64,000 nucleotides of DNA, taken from NCBI GenBank assembly GCA_022841745.1, contig JALHQW010000003.1:172299-236298 (forward strand), in the 5' to 3' direction. Of this stretch, positions 43,803 to 53,714 are shown in pieces. The notes under the pieces are model-generated. The model searched no databases, was not told the DNA's origin, and was given only the letters and a program-made list of their open reading frames with translations. Each line of letters begins with the position of its first letter. The stretch's first letter is position 1. Made by a program: the position numbers and the translations under genes. This DNA comes from Saprospiraceae bacterium. Lineage in GTDB: Bacteria; Bacteroidota; Bacteroidia; Chitinophagales; Saprospiraceae.

Positions 43803-46800
43803 TCAATTCGCCAATTCGGAGACACTCATCAAAGGCAGTTCAACATAAAAATTGGTGCCTTTGTCCATTTCGGTCTCAAAGTAAATATCCCCTTTAAAAC
43901 CTTCGATAATGTTCTTGCAAATGGCGAGGCCAAGGCCCGTACCAGAGTTTTTGGTGGAGAAATTGGGTGAGAAAACCTTTTCCTGAATTTCAGGCGGAAT
44001 GCCAGTGCCATTGTCCGCAACCTTCAAGTATGCCTTGTTCCCTTCTTGGTAAAGGGAAACTTGGATTTTGCCCTTTCGCTCGTCGGGAATGGCCTGTATG
44101 GCGTTCTTCAGTAGGTTGTTGATGACCCTCGTGACTTGGTTTCGGTCGGCATACACCTCAAAATCCACTTTTGGAAGTTCGAGGGTGATGTCCATGTCAA
44201 GCCGCTCGTTTTTGAACAGGTGGTGGACGGACGAGACCAAATCGTTCAGGGAGAACTGTATGTTCTCTGGCTTGGGCATCTTGCCGAAATTGGAGAACTC
44301 GGTGGCAATTTGCGCCAGCGACTCGATTTGCTCTACCAAAGTGTTGGAAACCCGTTTCAGCAGCGGCCCAATCATTTCTGGGTCGGGGTTCGATTGGTAG
44401 GCATGAAGCAGGTATTGGATGCTCAGTTTCATGGGGGTAAGCGGGTTCTTGATTTCGTGGGCCACTTGCTTGGCCATTTCCCGCCAAGCACCGTCCCGCT
44501 CCGATTGCGCCAGCAAAAGGGAGCTTTCCTCTATCTTCTTAACGGCTCGGTTGTAAGCAGTCACCAAATCGCCAATTTCGTCCTTGCGCTTCCACTCGAT
44601 GGGGTCGTTGCCACCAAGGCGGAGACGCTTTAGGCTCTCACTGAGGGCCGTCAACTTCTTGGTAATGGAATTGGCGATGAAGATGGCAAGGCCGCCTGCA
44701 ATCAACAGCAAGAAGACATATACGTTGAGCAGGGTGCTCATGAAATCGGTGACTTCACTGCGCAGCTCTCGGTGCTGTGCGTAATAGGGTATGCCCATAT
44801 AGGCAAGTGTGTTGCCTTCCATGTCCTTCAATGGCAAGTAGGCGGCCGTGTAAAACAGGTTACCGATACTCTCATCCTGGTCTTCCCGGTCGAGGCCGAG
44901 GTTGTGCAGGCTCTGGTAGGCGTAGGCCCCCATCTTATTGGACACCAAACCACCTTTGAAAATGTCCTCCTCTGAAGATGTGATGAGGTTTCCTTTGAGG
45001 TCGTAAATGTTTACATCCAAGCGGTGAACCTCCGAAACGAGGGGAATCAAAGAAGACAATGAAAATGCATTCAGTTCTTCCTCGGTACCTACCGTCAACT
45101 CTTCGTGGGATTTTTCCAGTTGGATTTGGAGTTTACCCGAAGCCGCTTCATTTGGGTTGTTGCCGGATGTCTCCGATTTGTCGCCACCGACAAATGTCCG
45201 CTGTTCCCCACTATTTTTCGCTGAATTATTGCCAACGGTCACCGACTGTTTACCCTGTTTCCGCTCTTTTTCCCATTCCCTTTGGCGTTCCTTGTGCCAT
45301 GCCTTTATTTCATAGTTCACGCTGGCAAGTGCAGAGGTGACCTTGCGGTCAAGGCGTCCCTTGTGGTAGTCGTTAGAAGATTTTTGGAAATACCAGACCG
45401 TGACGAAACCGATGCCCAGGAATGAGAAAAGCACCATGCTGATGATCCAGAACTGGAACTGGTTGCGGATGGAAGGCTTTGTTGTCCTGAAAAAATTGAG
45501 GGCACCGGGCAGTGCGTTCGTAAAATAATTGATGCCGCCAAACAAAAGGATGGCCAAGGTCAGCAAGGAAAACACGTAGGAGAACAACGAAAGTGGCTTG
45601 ATGTACCCACCTGTTTCACGGCCAATTTTGATGACGATATTGTTCGCAGCATGGTAGAGCAGCTCTGAACGGGTAGATTTTTGGCTGACGACCCTCGTTT
45701 CGCCCACAGGCGGCAGGGAGTCGGTCAGCAGCTTGCTGTAGGTCTTGTTTCGGTCTTCGACCAAGGTGTCGTTTTGGTAAATGCCGTAGTCGTAGTTGTC
45801 AAGCTCTGTCAGGTCTTTGTACTTTTTGTCGAGCAACATCTCGGTATAGACTTTCGAGGGGGTTGAGAAGGAACGCTTGAAGACGAGGAAAATCGTCAGT
45901 GGGTCTTTGGTGCGGAGGTCGAGGCGGAGCAGGTAGCCGGGGTCACGTGTCTTTTCCTGCTTGAAGCGCAGCATCGGGCTTTTGGTGGCCAGGCCTTCCA
46001 TGAACTGCCCCTCCATTTCCCCAAAACTCTTTGATTGTTCGGTGAAGGCAATTTCCCCGTCCTGCCTGCGGAAGCCGTAGAGGTTAAACTTGTAGTTGTG
46101 GAGCAGGTATTTATTAATACCAATTTTGGCATCCACGATGTCACGGGCTTCTTCTTTTTGGATAAAATCGTCGCCGTAATAATCGGTGAGGAGGTTCCAA
46201 AGGCGCAGGCTGGAGTCCGACACCAGCGTGTTGCCAATATCAATGAGCGCCGACTCGGCCTGGTCATCCTGGTAGCTGGCCAAAGCCTTGGCATAGACCT
46301 CCCGGCGCACGTAATCCTTGTCGCTGTTGTATTTGTACAGGAGCATTGCCGTCAGGCAAGAGAACATCATCAGCCAGCCAACCAGCCATTGCAGGGAAAG
46401 CACCTGCTCCTCGACGAAGAATTCAAATACAATGAGGTAGGCCAATGCGGCCGTCAAGAAATAGGCAACTGGCAACTGGAGGTCGCCATAAATAACGACT
46501 GGTATGGACGCTACCAGCGAAACCAGCACGGCGCCCAGCCGCAAGTTTTTGCTCAGGCCCACCTTGAAGATGGCCTGCATCATGCGGTGGCTGAACAGGA
46601 AGAAAGCCAAGAGCAGCAGCACCACGCCTATCATCGCCAACACGCTCTGCGAGTTGAGGTTGAACACGTTCTCGAAGTCAAAAACGATGGAGGAGTCGAG
46701 TATGATGGACTTAAAGATGCTGCAAACCATGAGCATGGCCAGGTTCACGCTGAAGAAGTTGAGCGCTGTGAGGCCAAAGCGGACGGCCAGGGATGGGTGG

Positions 46801-47759
46801 TGGAACTCCTTCACCTGGAACTCCCGGTTGAAGAACACCATCATCCAGACAAGTAGAATTACGTTGATGAGCAGCTCGCCAAGGGAGTTCACCCCTTCCA
46901 GGATAGGTTCCGTAAATACTTTTGAAAAGGTCTGGAACGTAGCGAAATGCTGCGAAAACCCAAATTGTATGGTCAGGTACCGCACAAAAACCACGGCCCC
47001 CAGCACGAACGCCGCTCCCACCCAAGGCTGAAAACGCTTGACCAGCAGTACGGCCAAATCGTTGATGAGGACGCCCACGAATAGGAACCCCAGCAGATAG
47101 ATAAAAAACACAAACTGGAGATTCACCCGGTCCTTGGCCTGGCCGGTGGCATCCAGCCAGGCAATGGCCTTGCCTTCCATGGTATGAATCGCAAACCGGT
47201 CGCCCGATTCTTTCAAGAACACATCGGACGGCACAGGGAAGTCATCGGTAAGGAATTCGTTCTTGAGCAGGTCACTTTTGCGGGAGTATTCCCGCTTGAT
47301 GGGTATCATCGCCAAGGCCACTACCTTTTCATTGAGCCGTTGTTTTATCAGCTCGAAATATCCGTTCGGGAGGCGGACCAATTGTTTGACTTCGGGTAGT
47401 TGGATGAGGCTCTTGGCCTGTTCGGGGGAGAGGTATGCCCTGTTGTTGAGCCAAAAAACCAGCGAATCATTTTCGTAGAGCCGAATGTTGTAAGGCTTTT
47501 TGGTCAGGTTAAGCAAATGCTCAAGGTCGGCCTGCTGTTGCGCCGTGGGAAGGTACTGTACCCCACGCAACTGCCTGAAAATGAACCCAGTATCGGATAA
47601 AATGGAATAGACTTCTGATTCCTTCTTGTGAAGGCTTTTCTCAATGCGGTGGGCAAAGGTTTCAAGGTGGTCTTCTTTTTTGATGCCAAAATCAAGGATG
47701 GCACCGATGCCAAAAAGAAGGAGAATGGCAGCAATGGCGTAATAAGTTCGTTTTTTCAT
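43803..47759 (-). CDS. Very large membrane sensor histidine kinase
   Basis: About 1318 residues from the ATG at 47759. Layout: one N-terminal membrane segment, an extracytoplasmic domain to about 220, a cluster of about eight membrane segments (220-475), a second extracytoplasmic domain, two further segments (about 760-830), a charged linker with a poly-Lys/Glu helix, another sensor segment, a last membrane helix (VYVFLLLIAGGLAIFIANS) with HAMP, then the kinase core. The phospho-acceptor is H1107 in QVAHEIKNPLTPMKLS, with the N box VINNLLKNAIQAIP, G1 DNGTGIP and G2 GTGLGLAI. The core resembles NtrY-type kinases. There is no adjacent response regulator. The unusually long sensor half suggests a cell-envelope signal. 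Confidence 0.9.
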   Translation of the reverse strand: MKKRTYYAIAAILLLFGIGAILDFGIKKEDHLETFAHRIEKSLHKKESEVYSILSDTGFIFRQLRGVQYLPTAQQQADLEHLLNLTKKPYNIRLYENDSLVFWLNNRAYLSPEQAKSLIQLPEVKQLVRLPNGYFELIKQRLNEKVVALAMIPIKREYSRKSDLLKNEFLTDDFPVPSDVFLKESGDRFAIHTMEGKAIAWLDATGQAKDRVNLQFVFFIYLLGFLFVGVLINDLAVLLVKRFQPWVGAAFVLGAVVFVRYLTIQFGFSQHFATFQTFSKVFTEPILEGVNSLGELLINVILLVWMMVFFNREFQVKEFHHPSLAVRFGLTALNFFSVNLAMLMVCSIFKSIILDSSIVFDFENVFNLNSQSVLAMIGVVLLLLAFFLFSHRMMQAIFKVGLSKNLRLGAVLVSLVASIPVVIYGDLQLPVAYFLTAALAYLIVFEFFVEEQVLSLQWLVGWLMMFSCLTAMLLYKYNSDKDYVRREVYAKALASYQDDQAESALIDIGNTLVSDSSLRLWNLLTDYYGDDFIQKEEARDIVDAKIGINKYLLHNYKFNLYGFRRQDGEIAFTEQSKSFGEMEGQFMEGLATKSPMLRFKQEKTRDPGYLLRLDLRTKDPLTIFLVFKRSFSTPSKVYTEMLLDKKYKDLTELDNYDYGIYQNDTLVEDRNKTYSKLLTDSLPPVGETRVVSQKSTRSELLYHAANNIVIKIGRETGGYIKPLSLFSYVFSLLTLAILLFGGINYFTNALPGALNFFRTTKPSIRNQFQFWIISMVLFSFLGIGFVTVWYFQKSSNDYHKGRLDRKVTSALASVNYEIKAWHKERQREWEKERKQGKQSVTVGNNSAKNSGEQRTFVGGDKSETSGNNPNEAASGKLQIQLEKSHEELTVGTEEELNAFSLSSLIPLVSEVHRLDVNIYDLKGNLITSSEEDIFKGGLVSNKMGAYAYQSLHNLGLDREDQDESIGNLFYTAAYLPLKDMEGNTLAYMGIPYYAQHRELRSEVTDFMSTLLNVYVFLLLIAGGLAIFIANSITKKLTALSESLKRLRLGGNDPIEWKRKDEIGDLVTAYNRAVKKIEESSLLLAQSERDGAWREMAKQVAHEIKNPLTPMKLSIQYLLHAYQSNPDPEMIGPLLKRVSNTLVEQIESLAQIATEFSNFGKMPKPENIQFSLNDLVSSVHHLFKNERLDMDITLELPKVDFEVYADRNQVTRVINNLLKNAIQAIPDERKGKIQVSLYQEGNKAYLKVADNGTGIPPEIQEKVFSPNFSTKNSGTGLGLAICKNIIEGFKGDIYFETEMDKGTNFYVELPLMSVSELAN

Positions 47760-48009
47760 GGTCCGCTGTTTGTTCAACCCAAGGCGGTTGAATTGCCGTA
47801 TTTTTCACTCCAAAAAACCAATGGGAATCGTGTGGCAGGTAGTTCTTTGCCGATGAAACCAAATGCAGCCGGGGCAAATTTAAAGGTATTTCACATATTA
47901 AAAAATATTTTGCAAAACACAGCCTTGGTGGTCAATGCACAGCAAAAATTTGGCCGAAAACGTCAGCTTCAAAAGAAGGGCAATCGTCATGTGTTTCAAC
48001 CATCAACAA

Positions 48010-48041
48010 AAAAGCCACCAAGGATTTCCTCAGTGGCTTTT
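48010..48041 (-). terminator. Rho-independent terminator of the FG-GAP protein gene
   Basis: AAAAGCCAC (48010-48018) pairs with GTGGCTTTT (48033-48041); on the minus strand the stem is followed by TTTTTTG. It lies 34 bp after the gene stop at 48075. The rest of the 315-bp gap 47760-48074 holds the kinase promoter region and nothing else recognisable. Confidence 0.8.
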
Positions 48042-48074
48042 CTCATTCGGCTTTTGATAATCTTTTTACCGTAA

Positions 48075-49991
48075 TCATCGCTCAAACAATAACTTTCCTG
48101 ACGTGCAACCACCTGACGAACAAGCGCTTATGAAGTATTGCCCGTTGGGCAACTGGTGGGGTAGTTCTATTTGGAGTGTCGTTTCAGAATCAGCATGTTG
48201 CTCCATGTCCAGGTTGTGTACCAATGCGCCCTTTGCATCGAAAACACGCAGCGAAACCGGCCCAATGGTCGGCTGGTTCAATTTCAAGTTGACCAAGCCC
48301 TTGGTTGGGTTCGGGAAAACCTGGAGGCCCATAATTGCCTGAACTTGCTGCTCAAAAGCAGCCGAAACGAACGCATTGCTGCTCCAAACCTGCACCTTGC
48401 CCGCTGGTGTACTGCCAATTATTTCCTCAAACCCGTCGCCGTCCAAGTCATAAATGAACTTGATTTCGAAGCCAGTGCTAAATGGCTTGTGGATTTGACT
48501 GTCACTGGTCTGTACGGTTTCCGCCCCATAGATGATTTCCTTTTGGCCGTCGCCATTGGCATCGAAAAAGCCGTGAAAGAACGGGGCGGGGTCAATTGGG
48601 CCAGTGGGCACGGTGGTTTCCCAAATCGGCTGGAAGGTTGCGCCGTCCAGCACCGTGAAGCCAGCCATGTCATTGCCTATGCTGTCTTGCAGCACGAGGT
48701 AGGGCAGGTCCACCATCCCATCGGCATTCACATCAAGTTCGGCACCTCCGTAGAGTCCCTTGATAGGCATGAACAATTGAACTGGTACATCAGACTCATA
48801 CACCATGTTGAGCGTATAGGCCAAAGCCCCATCGGAATCAGGTACTTGCGTTTCAATCAAGGTGCTCGTACCGCCTCCCTGTAAGCCCGGCCCATCGCCC
48901 ACCACGATGACCCGCCCTGTGTTCATGTGGCTCATGACGATGACAGTGCCCATTGTGCCGCCCATCCCATTTGAGTTGCCGATGGCCACCACCCGAAAGC
49001 CCTGCTCCATGAATGGCATCAAGGAGGTGTTGATTTCGTTGGTCTGCGGGTTCAGCCAAAGTATGATCTCCATGTCCCTGAGTCCGCTGCCGGAGTTGCT
49101 GCCGCCAATCATGACGTGCTTGAAGCCCTCGCCAGTCACGTCGAAATAACTCATGGTCGTAAAATTGAGAGAGAACAATTCAGTAGGCACGGGGCTACTG
49201 TCCAATACTTCGTGGTTGGCGCCGCTAACGACAACGGATTCGCCGTCTATACCTTCAATTTTTAAATAGCCATATTCATTGATGTTATCGTAGTTGAAGT
49301 CCTGACTGCCCGGCTCGATATAGGTGAAACTGCCCGGCCAGCGGAAATTGGGCGGGGCGACGTACTGCAATTGGAAATTAAGCCCCATGACCTTTTCCGA
49401 AGGCTGGCCATCCTTAAGTTTTTCAGCAGGTAATTCACCTGTTAAACCAGGTGTAAAGCCTTGACCGAACACAAAAAACTGCTCACCGGGTTCAACGACC
49501 AAAATTTCGGACTGAGCGTCGCCATCAGTGTTAGCCACGCCAAAAAAAAGATATGGAGTCATCGCATCAAATCCTAAGCTGGGAACGAAGTGGTTGCTGG
49601 AATTAAGCGAACAAGCAATGACATCGCCCATCATGCCTTGTTTGGGCACCAAAACCATTTCCTTTTCTGGCCCTCCACCAATATCGTGAAAACCAAGGCA
49701 GCGGTAGTCGTCGAGCGATATGCCCACCTCGGAGGCTACAAGCAACATATTGTCTGGTTGGCTAAAGGTGCGCACAACTAGCGACTGGCCTACCCGTACG
49801 ATGATGTCCCGGTTGCCATCGCCATTGAAGTCGAAATCATCGGGTGTGAAAAGGCCAATGAGAATGGCGATGATGGAATTGGGTGGCGGGCTGCTTTCGT
49901 ATTCAATGACTAATTGTTCTTGGGCAGAACTAGTTGTTGCGCAAAGCGCAACAAAAGCTGAGAGGATGAAGATTTGGTAGATTTTTTTCAT
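48075..49991 (-). CDS. Secreted FG-GAP/VCBS repeat protein with T9SS type A tail
   Basis: A 638-residue protein with a signal peptide (MKKIYQIFILSAFVALCATTSSAQ) and several DxDGDG-type calcium motifs typical of FG-GAP/VCBS beta-propeller blades: DFNGDGNRDIIVRVG, DVNADGMVDLPYL, DANGDGQKEIIYG and DLDGDGFEEIIGS. The last 80 residues form a T9SS type A sorting domain (LQVFPNPTKGLVNLKLNQPTIGPVSLRVFDAKGALVHNL). Surface-exposed, probably for binding or adhesion. Transcribed alone with a terminator just downstream. Confidence 0.9.
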   Translation of the reverse strand: MKKIYQIFILSAFVALCATTSSAQEQLVIEYESSPPPNSIIAILIGLFTPDDFDFNGDGNRDIIVRVGQSLVVRTFSQPDNMLLVASEVGISLDDYRCLGFHDIGGGPEKEMVLVPKQGMMGDVIACSLNSSNHFVPSLGFDAMTPYLFFGVANTDGDAQSEILVVEPGEQFFVFGQGFTPGLTGELPAEKLKDGQPSEKVMGLNFQLQYVAPPNFRWPGSFTYIEPGSQDFNYDNINEYGYLKIEGIDGESVVVSGANHEVLDSSPVPTELFSLNFTTMSYFDVTGEGFKHVMIGGSNSGSGLRDMEIILWLNPQTNEINTSLMPFMEQGFRVVAIGNSNGMGGTMGTVIVMSHMNTGRVIVVGDGPGLQGGGTSTLIETQVPDSDGALAYTLNMVYESDVPVQLFMPIKGLYGGAELDVNADGMVDLPYLVLQDSIGNDMAGFTVLDGATFQPIWETTVPTGPIDPAPFFHGFFDANGDGQKEIIYGAETVQTSDSQIHKPFSTGFEIKFIYDLDGDGFEEIIGSTPAGKVQVWSSNAFVSAAFEQQVQAIMGLQVFPNPTKGLVNLKLNQPTIGPVSLRVFDAKGALVHNLDMEQHADSETTLQIELPHQLPNGQYFISACSSGGCTSGKLLFER

Positions 49992-50027
49992 GATTTAGGT
50001 TTTTGTTAATGAATAATATAGGTGGGT

Positions 50028-50489
50028 TTAGCGGAACTCCACATTGAACTTGCCGTCCGTCACGTTCGTCTCCACCGTTTCGGTGGCCGCATCGTAGGCC
50101 TTAAAGTTGAAGCTGCCCTCCACATGGTCAGCGTCTAGCTCGGTGATAGTCACGGAGCCGCTGCCACCGCCCCAAACCGTGGCAAAAGCATTGCCGTCGG
50201 CATCCACATAGTAGGCTGGGTAGTCGGCGTCGAATTGGTAAGTGCCTTTGGTGGCATCGGTTGGGATGGCGAAGTACATGGTTTCGCCCGTGCCACTTGC
50301 GTCGGCCACGCCATAAACATTGGTATAGTCACCAAAACTGGTTGCATAGGCCAGCAAGCCCTCTGCCTCGTAAGTTTCGCCGTTGACTTTTGCAGTAAAG
50401 CTGTTGCCGCTGTCGCTGTCCTCGTCTTTTTTGCAGGAAACAAGGGCGAGGATGCCGAATAGGACAATGGAAAAGATGGATTTTTTCAT
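50028..50489 (-). CDS. Lipoprotein of unknown function
   Basis: A 153-residue protein with a lipoprotein signal MKKSIFSIVLFGILALVSCKKDED (lipobox LVSC), the start being the ATG at 50489 although the open frame continues to 50615. The mature part is beta-rich (SFTAKVNGETYEAEGLLAY..AIPTDATKGTYQFDADYPAYYV..GSVTITELDADHVEGSFNFKAYD), in the manner of DUF6252-like or transthyretin-like lipoproteins of Bacteroidota. The VEGSFNFxA motif is common in that group. Likely outer-membrane anchored. The neighbours do not suggest a role. Confidence 0.75.
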   Translation of the reverse strand: MKKSIFSIVLFGILALVSCKKDEDSDSGNSFTAKVNGETYEAEGLLAYATSFGDYTNVYGVADASGTGETMYFAIPTDATKGTYQFDADYPAYYVDADGNAFATVWGGGSGSVTITELDADHVEGSFNFKAYDAATETVETNVTDGKFNVEFR

Positions 50490-50883
50490 AATTGACTTTT
50501 TTTGATTGATTTGGATTTGGTGAATAACCCAGCGGCCATGCCGCCTTGGCTTGTTCACATTTGGTAAAAGAAGATGAATCAACTGACTGGCAAGACAACC
50601 CCCTGCAAAGGCCATGCTGTATGGCTTTGTACTGCTTGGTTTTGCCCAGTTAATCGCTTTTTATAATTTCTTGAGTGGGTCAGTTAGGTGCGGAGCGGGT
50701 TGGATGGGATGCTCTCAGCTTGAATGGTTGGTAAAAAACTTAGGACAAAGTTGCGTCCAAGCAAAGCAGAAAATCATCTGGGAATTCATGGATTTTGGAA
50801 AAATACTGGAATTCATAGAGGTGGGTTTGCGCAAATGGGGTGTTTGGTTAGATTTCAGCTTCCAAATAAACGAGAGACTGCAC
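50490..50883. other. Intergenic region before the DUF4365 gene
   Basis: An open frame continues from 50614 into the DUF4365 gene, but its first 90 codons look unlike a protein N-terminus and the conserved domain starts at the ATG at 50884. I see no other gene, hairpin or convincing promoter box here. Confidence 0.4.
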
Positions 50884-51348
50884 ATGAGAAAACGAAGGAC
50901 AAGAGAACATATAGTAGCCGATTTGGGGTATAACCATTTTGAAAAACATGTCTTATTGGCTGGCCATGTCCTGACCAAAATCACAAGCGACTATGGTTAT
51001 GATGGCTTGGTAAACACTTTTGACAGCAACGGCGAAATCGAGCACAATTTCTTCTTGATGCAAGTAAAATCCACGGAAAACATCCGTTTTTCACCCAAGC
51101 ACAATGGATTTGAAATCAACTTGTCAAAAAGGGATTTGTCTCATTGGCTGTTCAACCCAATCGTAGTAGTGGTGGTTTTATTTGATTTGAAGGAAGAAAT
51201 TGCCTACTATTTGCATATTCAGGACTATATTTACAAAAACAAACTTGATTACGACAGCATCAACAAGTTCATCCAAGTGTATTTGCCAGCGCAGAATGTT
51301 TTGACTTTCTATGCGGTCAATTATTTCAGGTCAGCAAAAAATCCTTGA
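50884..51348 (+). CDS. DUF4365 domain protein
   Basis: A 154-residue protein beginning MRKRRTREHIVADLGYNHFEKHVLLAGHVLTKITSDYGYDGLVNTFDSNGEIEHNFFLMQVKST. The layout with an early RTR, a D-G-x-x dyad followed by QxK (F-L-M-Q-V-K) resembles DUF4365, whose members have a restriction-endonuclease-like (PD-(D/E)xK) fold and turn up in defence and mobile regions. D118/Q-V-K residues could be the catalytic set, but I cannot prove activity. Its stop overlaps the start of the following small gene, so the two are translated together. Function unknown. Confidence 0.75.
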   Translation: MRKRRTREHIVADLGYNHFEKHVLLAGHVLTKITSDYGYDGLVNTFDSNGEIEHNFFLMQVKSTENIRFSPKHNGFEINLSKRDLSHWLFNPIVVVVVLFDLKEEIAYYLHIQDYIYKNKLDYDSINKFIQVYLPAQNVLTFYAVNYFRSAKNP

Positions 51349-51635
51349 CAATAAGAACCTTAGAGATAAAAATAGTGAACATCACCCAGCAAGAGGTTTC
51401 CAAGGTTTTGAAACAACTTGGGTTTGTTGAATTAGCTAAAAATGGCAATTCGTTCAAGTTCACGCACAAGAAATCGGGTGCAGAGGTTGAATTGGGTACG
51501 GCCCAAACGATTTATACGCCCTACCTTGCTGGCATTGCCACTATATTGGAGGGCTATGGCATTATCGGGTCAGCAGATGCTTTTTTTGCGATGATTGAAC
51601 AAATGCGCCTCGCCGAAAAACAGCCCTCCGCTTAA
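51345..51635 (+). CDS. Small HicA-like protein paired with DUF4365
   Basis: A 96-residue ORF starting at a TTG overlapping the DUF4365 TGA (alternative GTG at 51375). The segment TQQEVSKVLKQLGFVELAKNGNSFKFTHKKSGAEVEL follows the helix-strand-strand pattern of HicA-type mRNA interferases, but the usual catalytic His (GSHxxF) is replaced by NSF, so nuclease activity would be doubtful. It ends with a helical tail. It overlaps the convergent kinase gene by 4 bp. The DUF4365 pairing is tight, but the functional link is inference and the HicA call is weak. Confidence 0.5.
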   Translation: MTIRTLEIKIVNITQQEVSKVLKQLGFVELAKNGNSFKFTHKKSGAEVELGTAQTIYTPYLAGIATILEGYGIIGSADAFFAMIEQMRLAEKQPSA

Positions 51636-53590
51636 CCGTTCAAAGGAAAAGACACGCTCACCGTCGTCCCTTCCCCACTCACCGAATCCCATTCGATTTC
51701 CCCTTTCAGGAACTGCACCCTCGACTCGATGCTCGATAGGCCGATGCCATTTTTCTGGCGGGCGGCCTCCACGTTGAAGCCCTTCCCGTCGTCTTCGACA
51801 AGGAGCGTCAGGCGGCCCTCGTGTTGGATAGCCTGCAGCAGTAAATGAGTGGCCTGGGCATGCTTCATCGCATTGTGCGTCAGCTCCTGTACGATGCGAT
51901 AGGCCATGACGGAACGGGCAGGTTCGAGCGGCAGGTCGTCCAACCCAACAAGTTCGAGGTTGCAACTAAGCCCCTGTCTTTCAAGGTCTTGCGCCAAATC
52001 CTCCAGCGCCCCTTTTAGTCCGGAGAGGGTGAGGGCACGGGGCATCATATTGTGCGAGATGCGGCGTACCTCCGTGGCGGCGCCGTCGAGCATGGTGTTT
52101 GTTTTTTCAAAAATATCGGCCTCTGCGTTGGGCTGCCGGGCGGCGTTGAAATGCGATTTTATCGAAGCCAACAGTCCGCCGAGGGAGTCGTGCAAGTCGC
52201 CAGCGATACGGCTGCGCTCCTGCTCCTGCCCTTCGAGCATAGAACACAATGCAGTGAGTTGGTTCTCCTGCTCCAACTGTCGGATGCGTTGCTGCTGGAT
52301 TTCCGCTTGGTGTTCAGCGATGCGCTTGTTGAGGCGCAGTTTGTTGCGGAAAGCATAAAAAATGGAGACAGCCAACATAACCAGCAGCCCTGCCCCGGCC
52401 ATGAGCCAGTTCCGCTCCAAGGTTCGCTGCGACAGTTCCAACTGGCTGATTTTCAGTTCGTTCTCCTTTTGCCCCACATTAAACCTTGCCTGCATCTCCT
52501 CTTGGAGCGAGAGGCGTTTCTCCTCCGTCAGGCTGTCCTTCAGGGCGATGGCCTGCTCCATCAGCAGGTAGGCCCTTGCGCTCCGGCCCAACTGGTTTTC
52601 CAACTTGGATAGCTCCAACAAGCCCCGCAGCACATTGTCTTTTTGGCCATACTGGCGGGAAAGTTGAAGGCTTTTTTCCAAAAAAGACAAGGCTGCTTGC
52701 GCCTTCCCTTGTTTTGCTTCCACCTTGCCGAGGTAGAACAAAGTTTGGGGATGGTATTCGGGCGAGGGGGATTTTTCCAAAATGACAAATGCATTGTCCA
52801 GCACTGCCTTTGCCGCCGACCAGTTCCCGGCCTTGTAATAGACCTCGCCGAGGCTGAGGTAGCAGCCCGCTACATCGTTTTGTGCCCCCAACTGCCTGAA
52901 CAGTGCAAGGCCCTGTTCTAGGCTTTCGACCGCCTTTGGCAACAGGTTTTGATGGCCATAGACCACCCCCAAGTTTTGCAAGGAAGCCGCCATGCCGAGG
53001 CTGTCGCCCAATTGTTTTTTCAGTTGAAACGACTGCTGGTAAATCTCCACTGCCCGCTCGTACCGGGACTGTAGGCGATAGATGACGGCGATATTGTTGA
53101 GCATTTTCGCCAAGGGTTCGAGCGCCTTTTCCTGCTCATAGATGTCATGCGCCTTGGTGTAATTTTCGAGCGCCTTGTCGAAATCGCCGAGCGCATAGTA
53201 GGCCAGCCCGATGCTGCCGTAGTAGTCGGCCATCACCACAGGGTCGCCGAGTTCTTGAGCAACCTTCACCCCTTCCTCGTACAAAGGGATAGCCTCGTGC
53301 CCCCTGCCCAGCACATCCAATGCCGAGGCTTTGTAATAAATGAACAGATCAATGCCTTTCGTGAAATCCAGCATCCGGCTGAGGGCGAGGCCCTTTTCTG
53401 CCACTTCAAGCATCTCATCCCGTTTGTCCACTTCGTAGAGGGCCTTGAAAAGTTGACGGTAAACCATGACGAGGGAAGTGTCCTCGTCGGCGGAACGGAC
53501 GATGGCACGGAGGCTGTCAACTTGCGTTTGGGCGGGCAGAACGGTGGCCAGCAAACAGGCGAATGGTATGGCAAGGCAGCGTTTTCTCAT
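51632..53590 (-). CDS. TPR sensor histidine kinase of the NarL/DesK type
   Basis: A 652-residue protein from the ATG at 53590, with a signal peptide (LAIPFACLLATVLPAQ), about seven TPR repeats (residues about 30-375; for example MADYYGSIGLAYYALGDFDKALENYTKAHDIYEQE), a coiled coil, one membrane segment (LMAGAGLLVMLAVSIFYAF) and a HisKA_3 domain with the phospho-acceptor in GDLHDSLGGLLASIK, followed by a HATPase (VEDDGKGFNVEAARQKNGIGLSSIESRV). Such kinases pair with NarL/LuxR response regulators, and one is encoded immediately upstream on the same strand (53715-54350). The input is sensed through periplasmic TPRs. Confidence 0.92.
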   Translation of the reverse strand: MRKRCLAIPFACLLATVLPAQTQVDSLRAIVRSADEDTSLVMVYRQLFKALYEVDKRDEMLEVAEKGLALSRMLDFTKGIDLFIYYKASALDVLGRGHEAIPLYEEGVKVAQELGDPVVMADYYGSIGLAYYALGDFDKALENYTKAHDIYEQEKALEPLAKMLNNIAVIYRLQSRYERAVEIYQQSFQLKKQLGDSLGMAASLQNLGVVYGHQNLLPKAVESLEQGLALFRQLGAQNDVAGCYLSLGEVYYKAGNWSAAKAVLDNAFVILEKSPSPEYHPQTLFYLGKVEAKQGKAQAALSFLEKSLQLSRQYGQKDNVLRGLLELSKLENQLGRSARAYLLMEQAIALKDSLTEEKRLSLQEEMQARFNVGQKENELKISQLELSQRTLERNWLMAGAGLLVMLAVSIFYAFRNKLRLNKRIAEHQAEIQQQRIRQLEQENQLTALCSMLEGQEQERSRIAGDLHDSLGGLLASIKSHFNAARQPNAEADIFEKTNTMLDGAATEVRRISHNMMPRALTLSGLKGALEDLAQDLERQGLSCNLELVGLDDLPLEPARSVMAYRIVQELTHNAMKHAQATHLLLQAIQHEGRLTLLVEDDGKGFNVEAARQKNGIGLSSIESRVQFLKGEIEWDSVSGEGTTVSVSFPLNG

Positions 53591-53663
53591 GGACAAAAGG
53601 GGAAATTGGGAAATTGGAACAGTGTCTAAGTTGTTGAGAATCAATACCCTGTTATCAAATCAG

Positions 53664-53712
53664 CATCCAGTATCCAGTATCCAGTATCCAGTATCCAGTA
53701 TCTAGCATCCAG
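53664..53712. repeat. Seven tandem heptamers of CCAGTAT type
   Basis: Read as CATCCAG, four TATCCAG, TATCTAG, CATCCAG, in register, between the response regulator stop (53715) and the kinase start (53590), both leftward. Confidence 0.8.
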
Positions 53713-53714
53713 TA

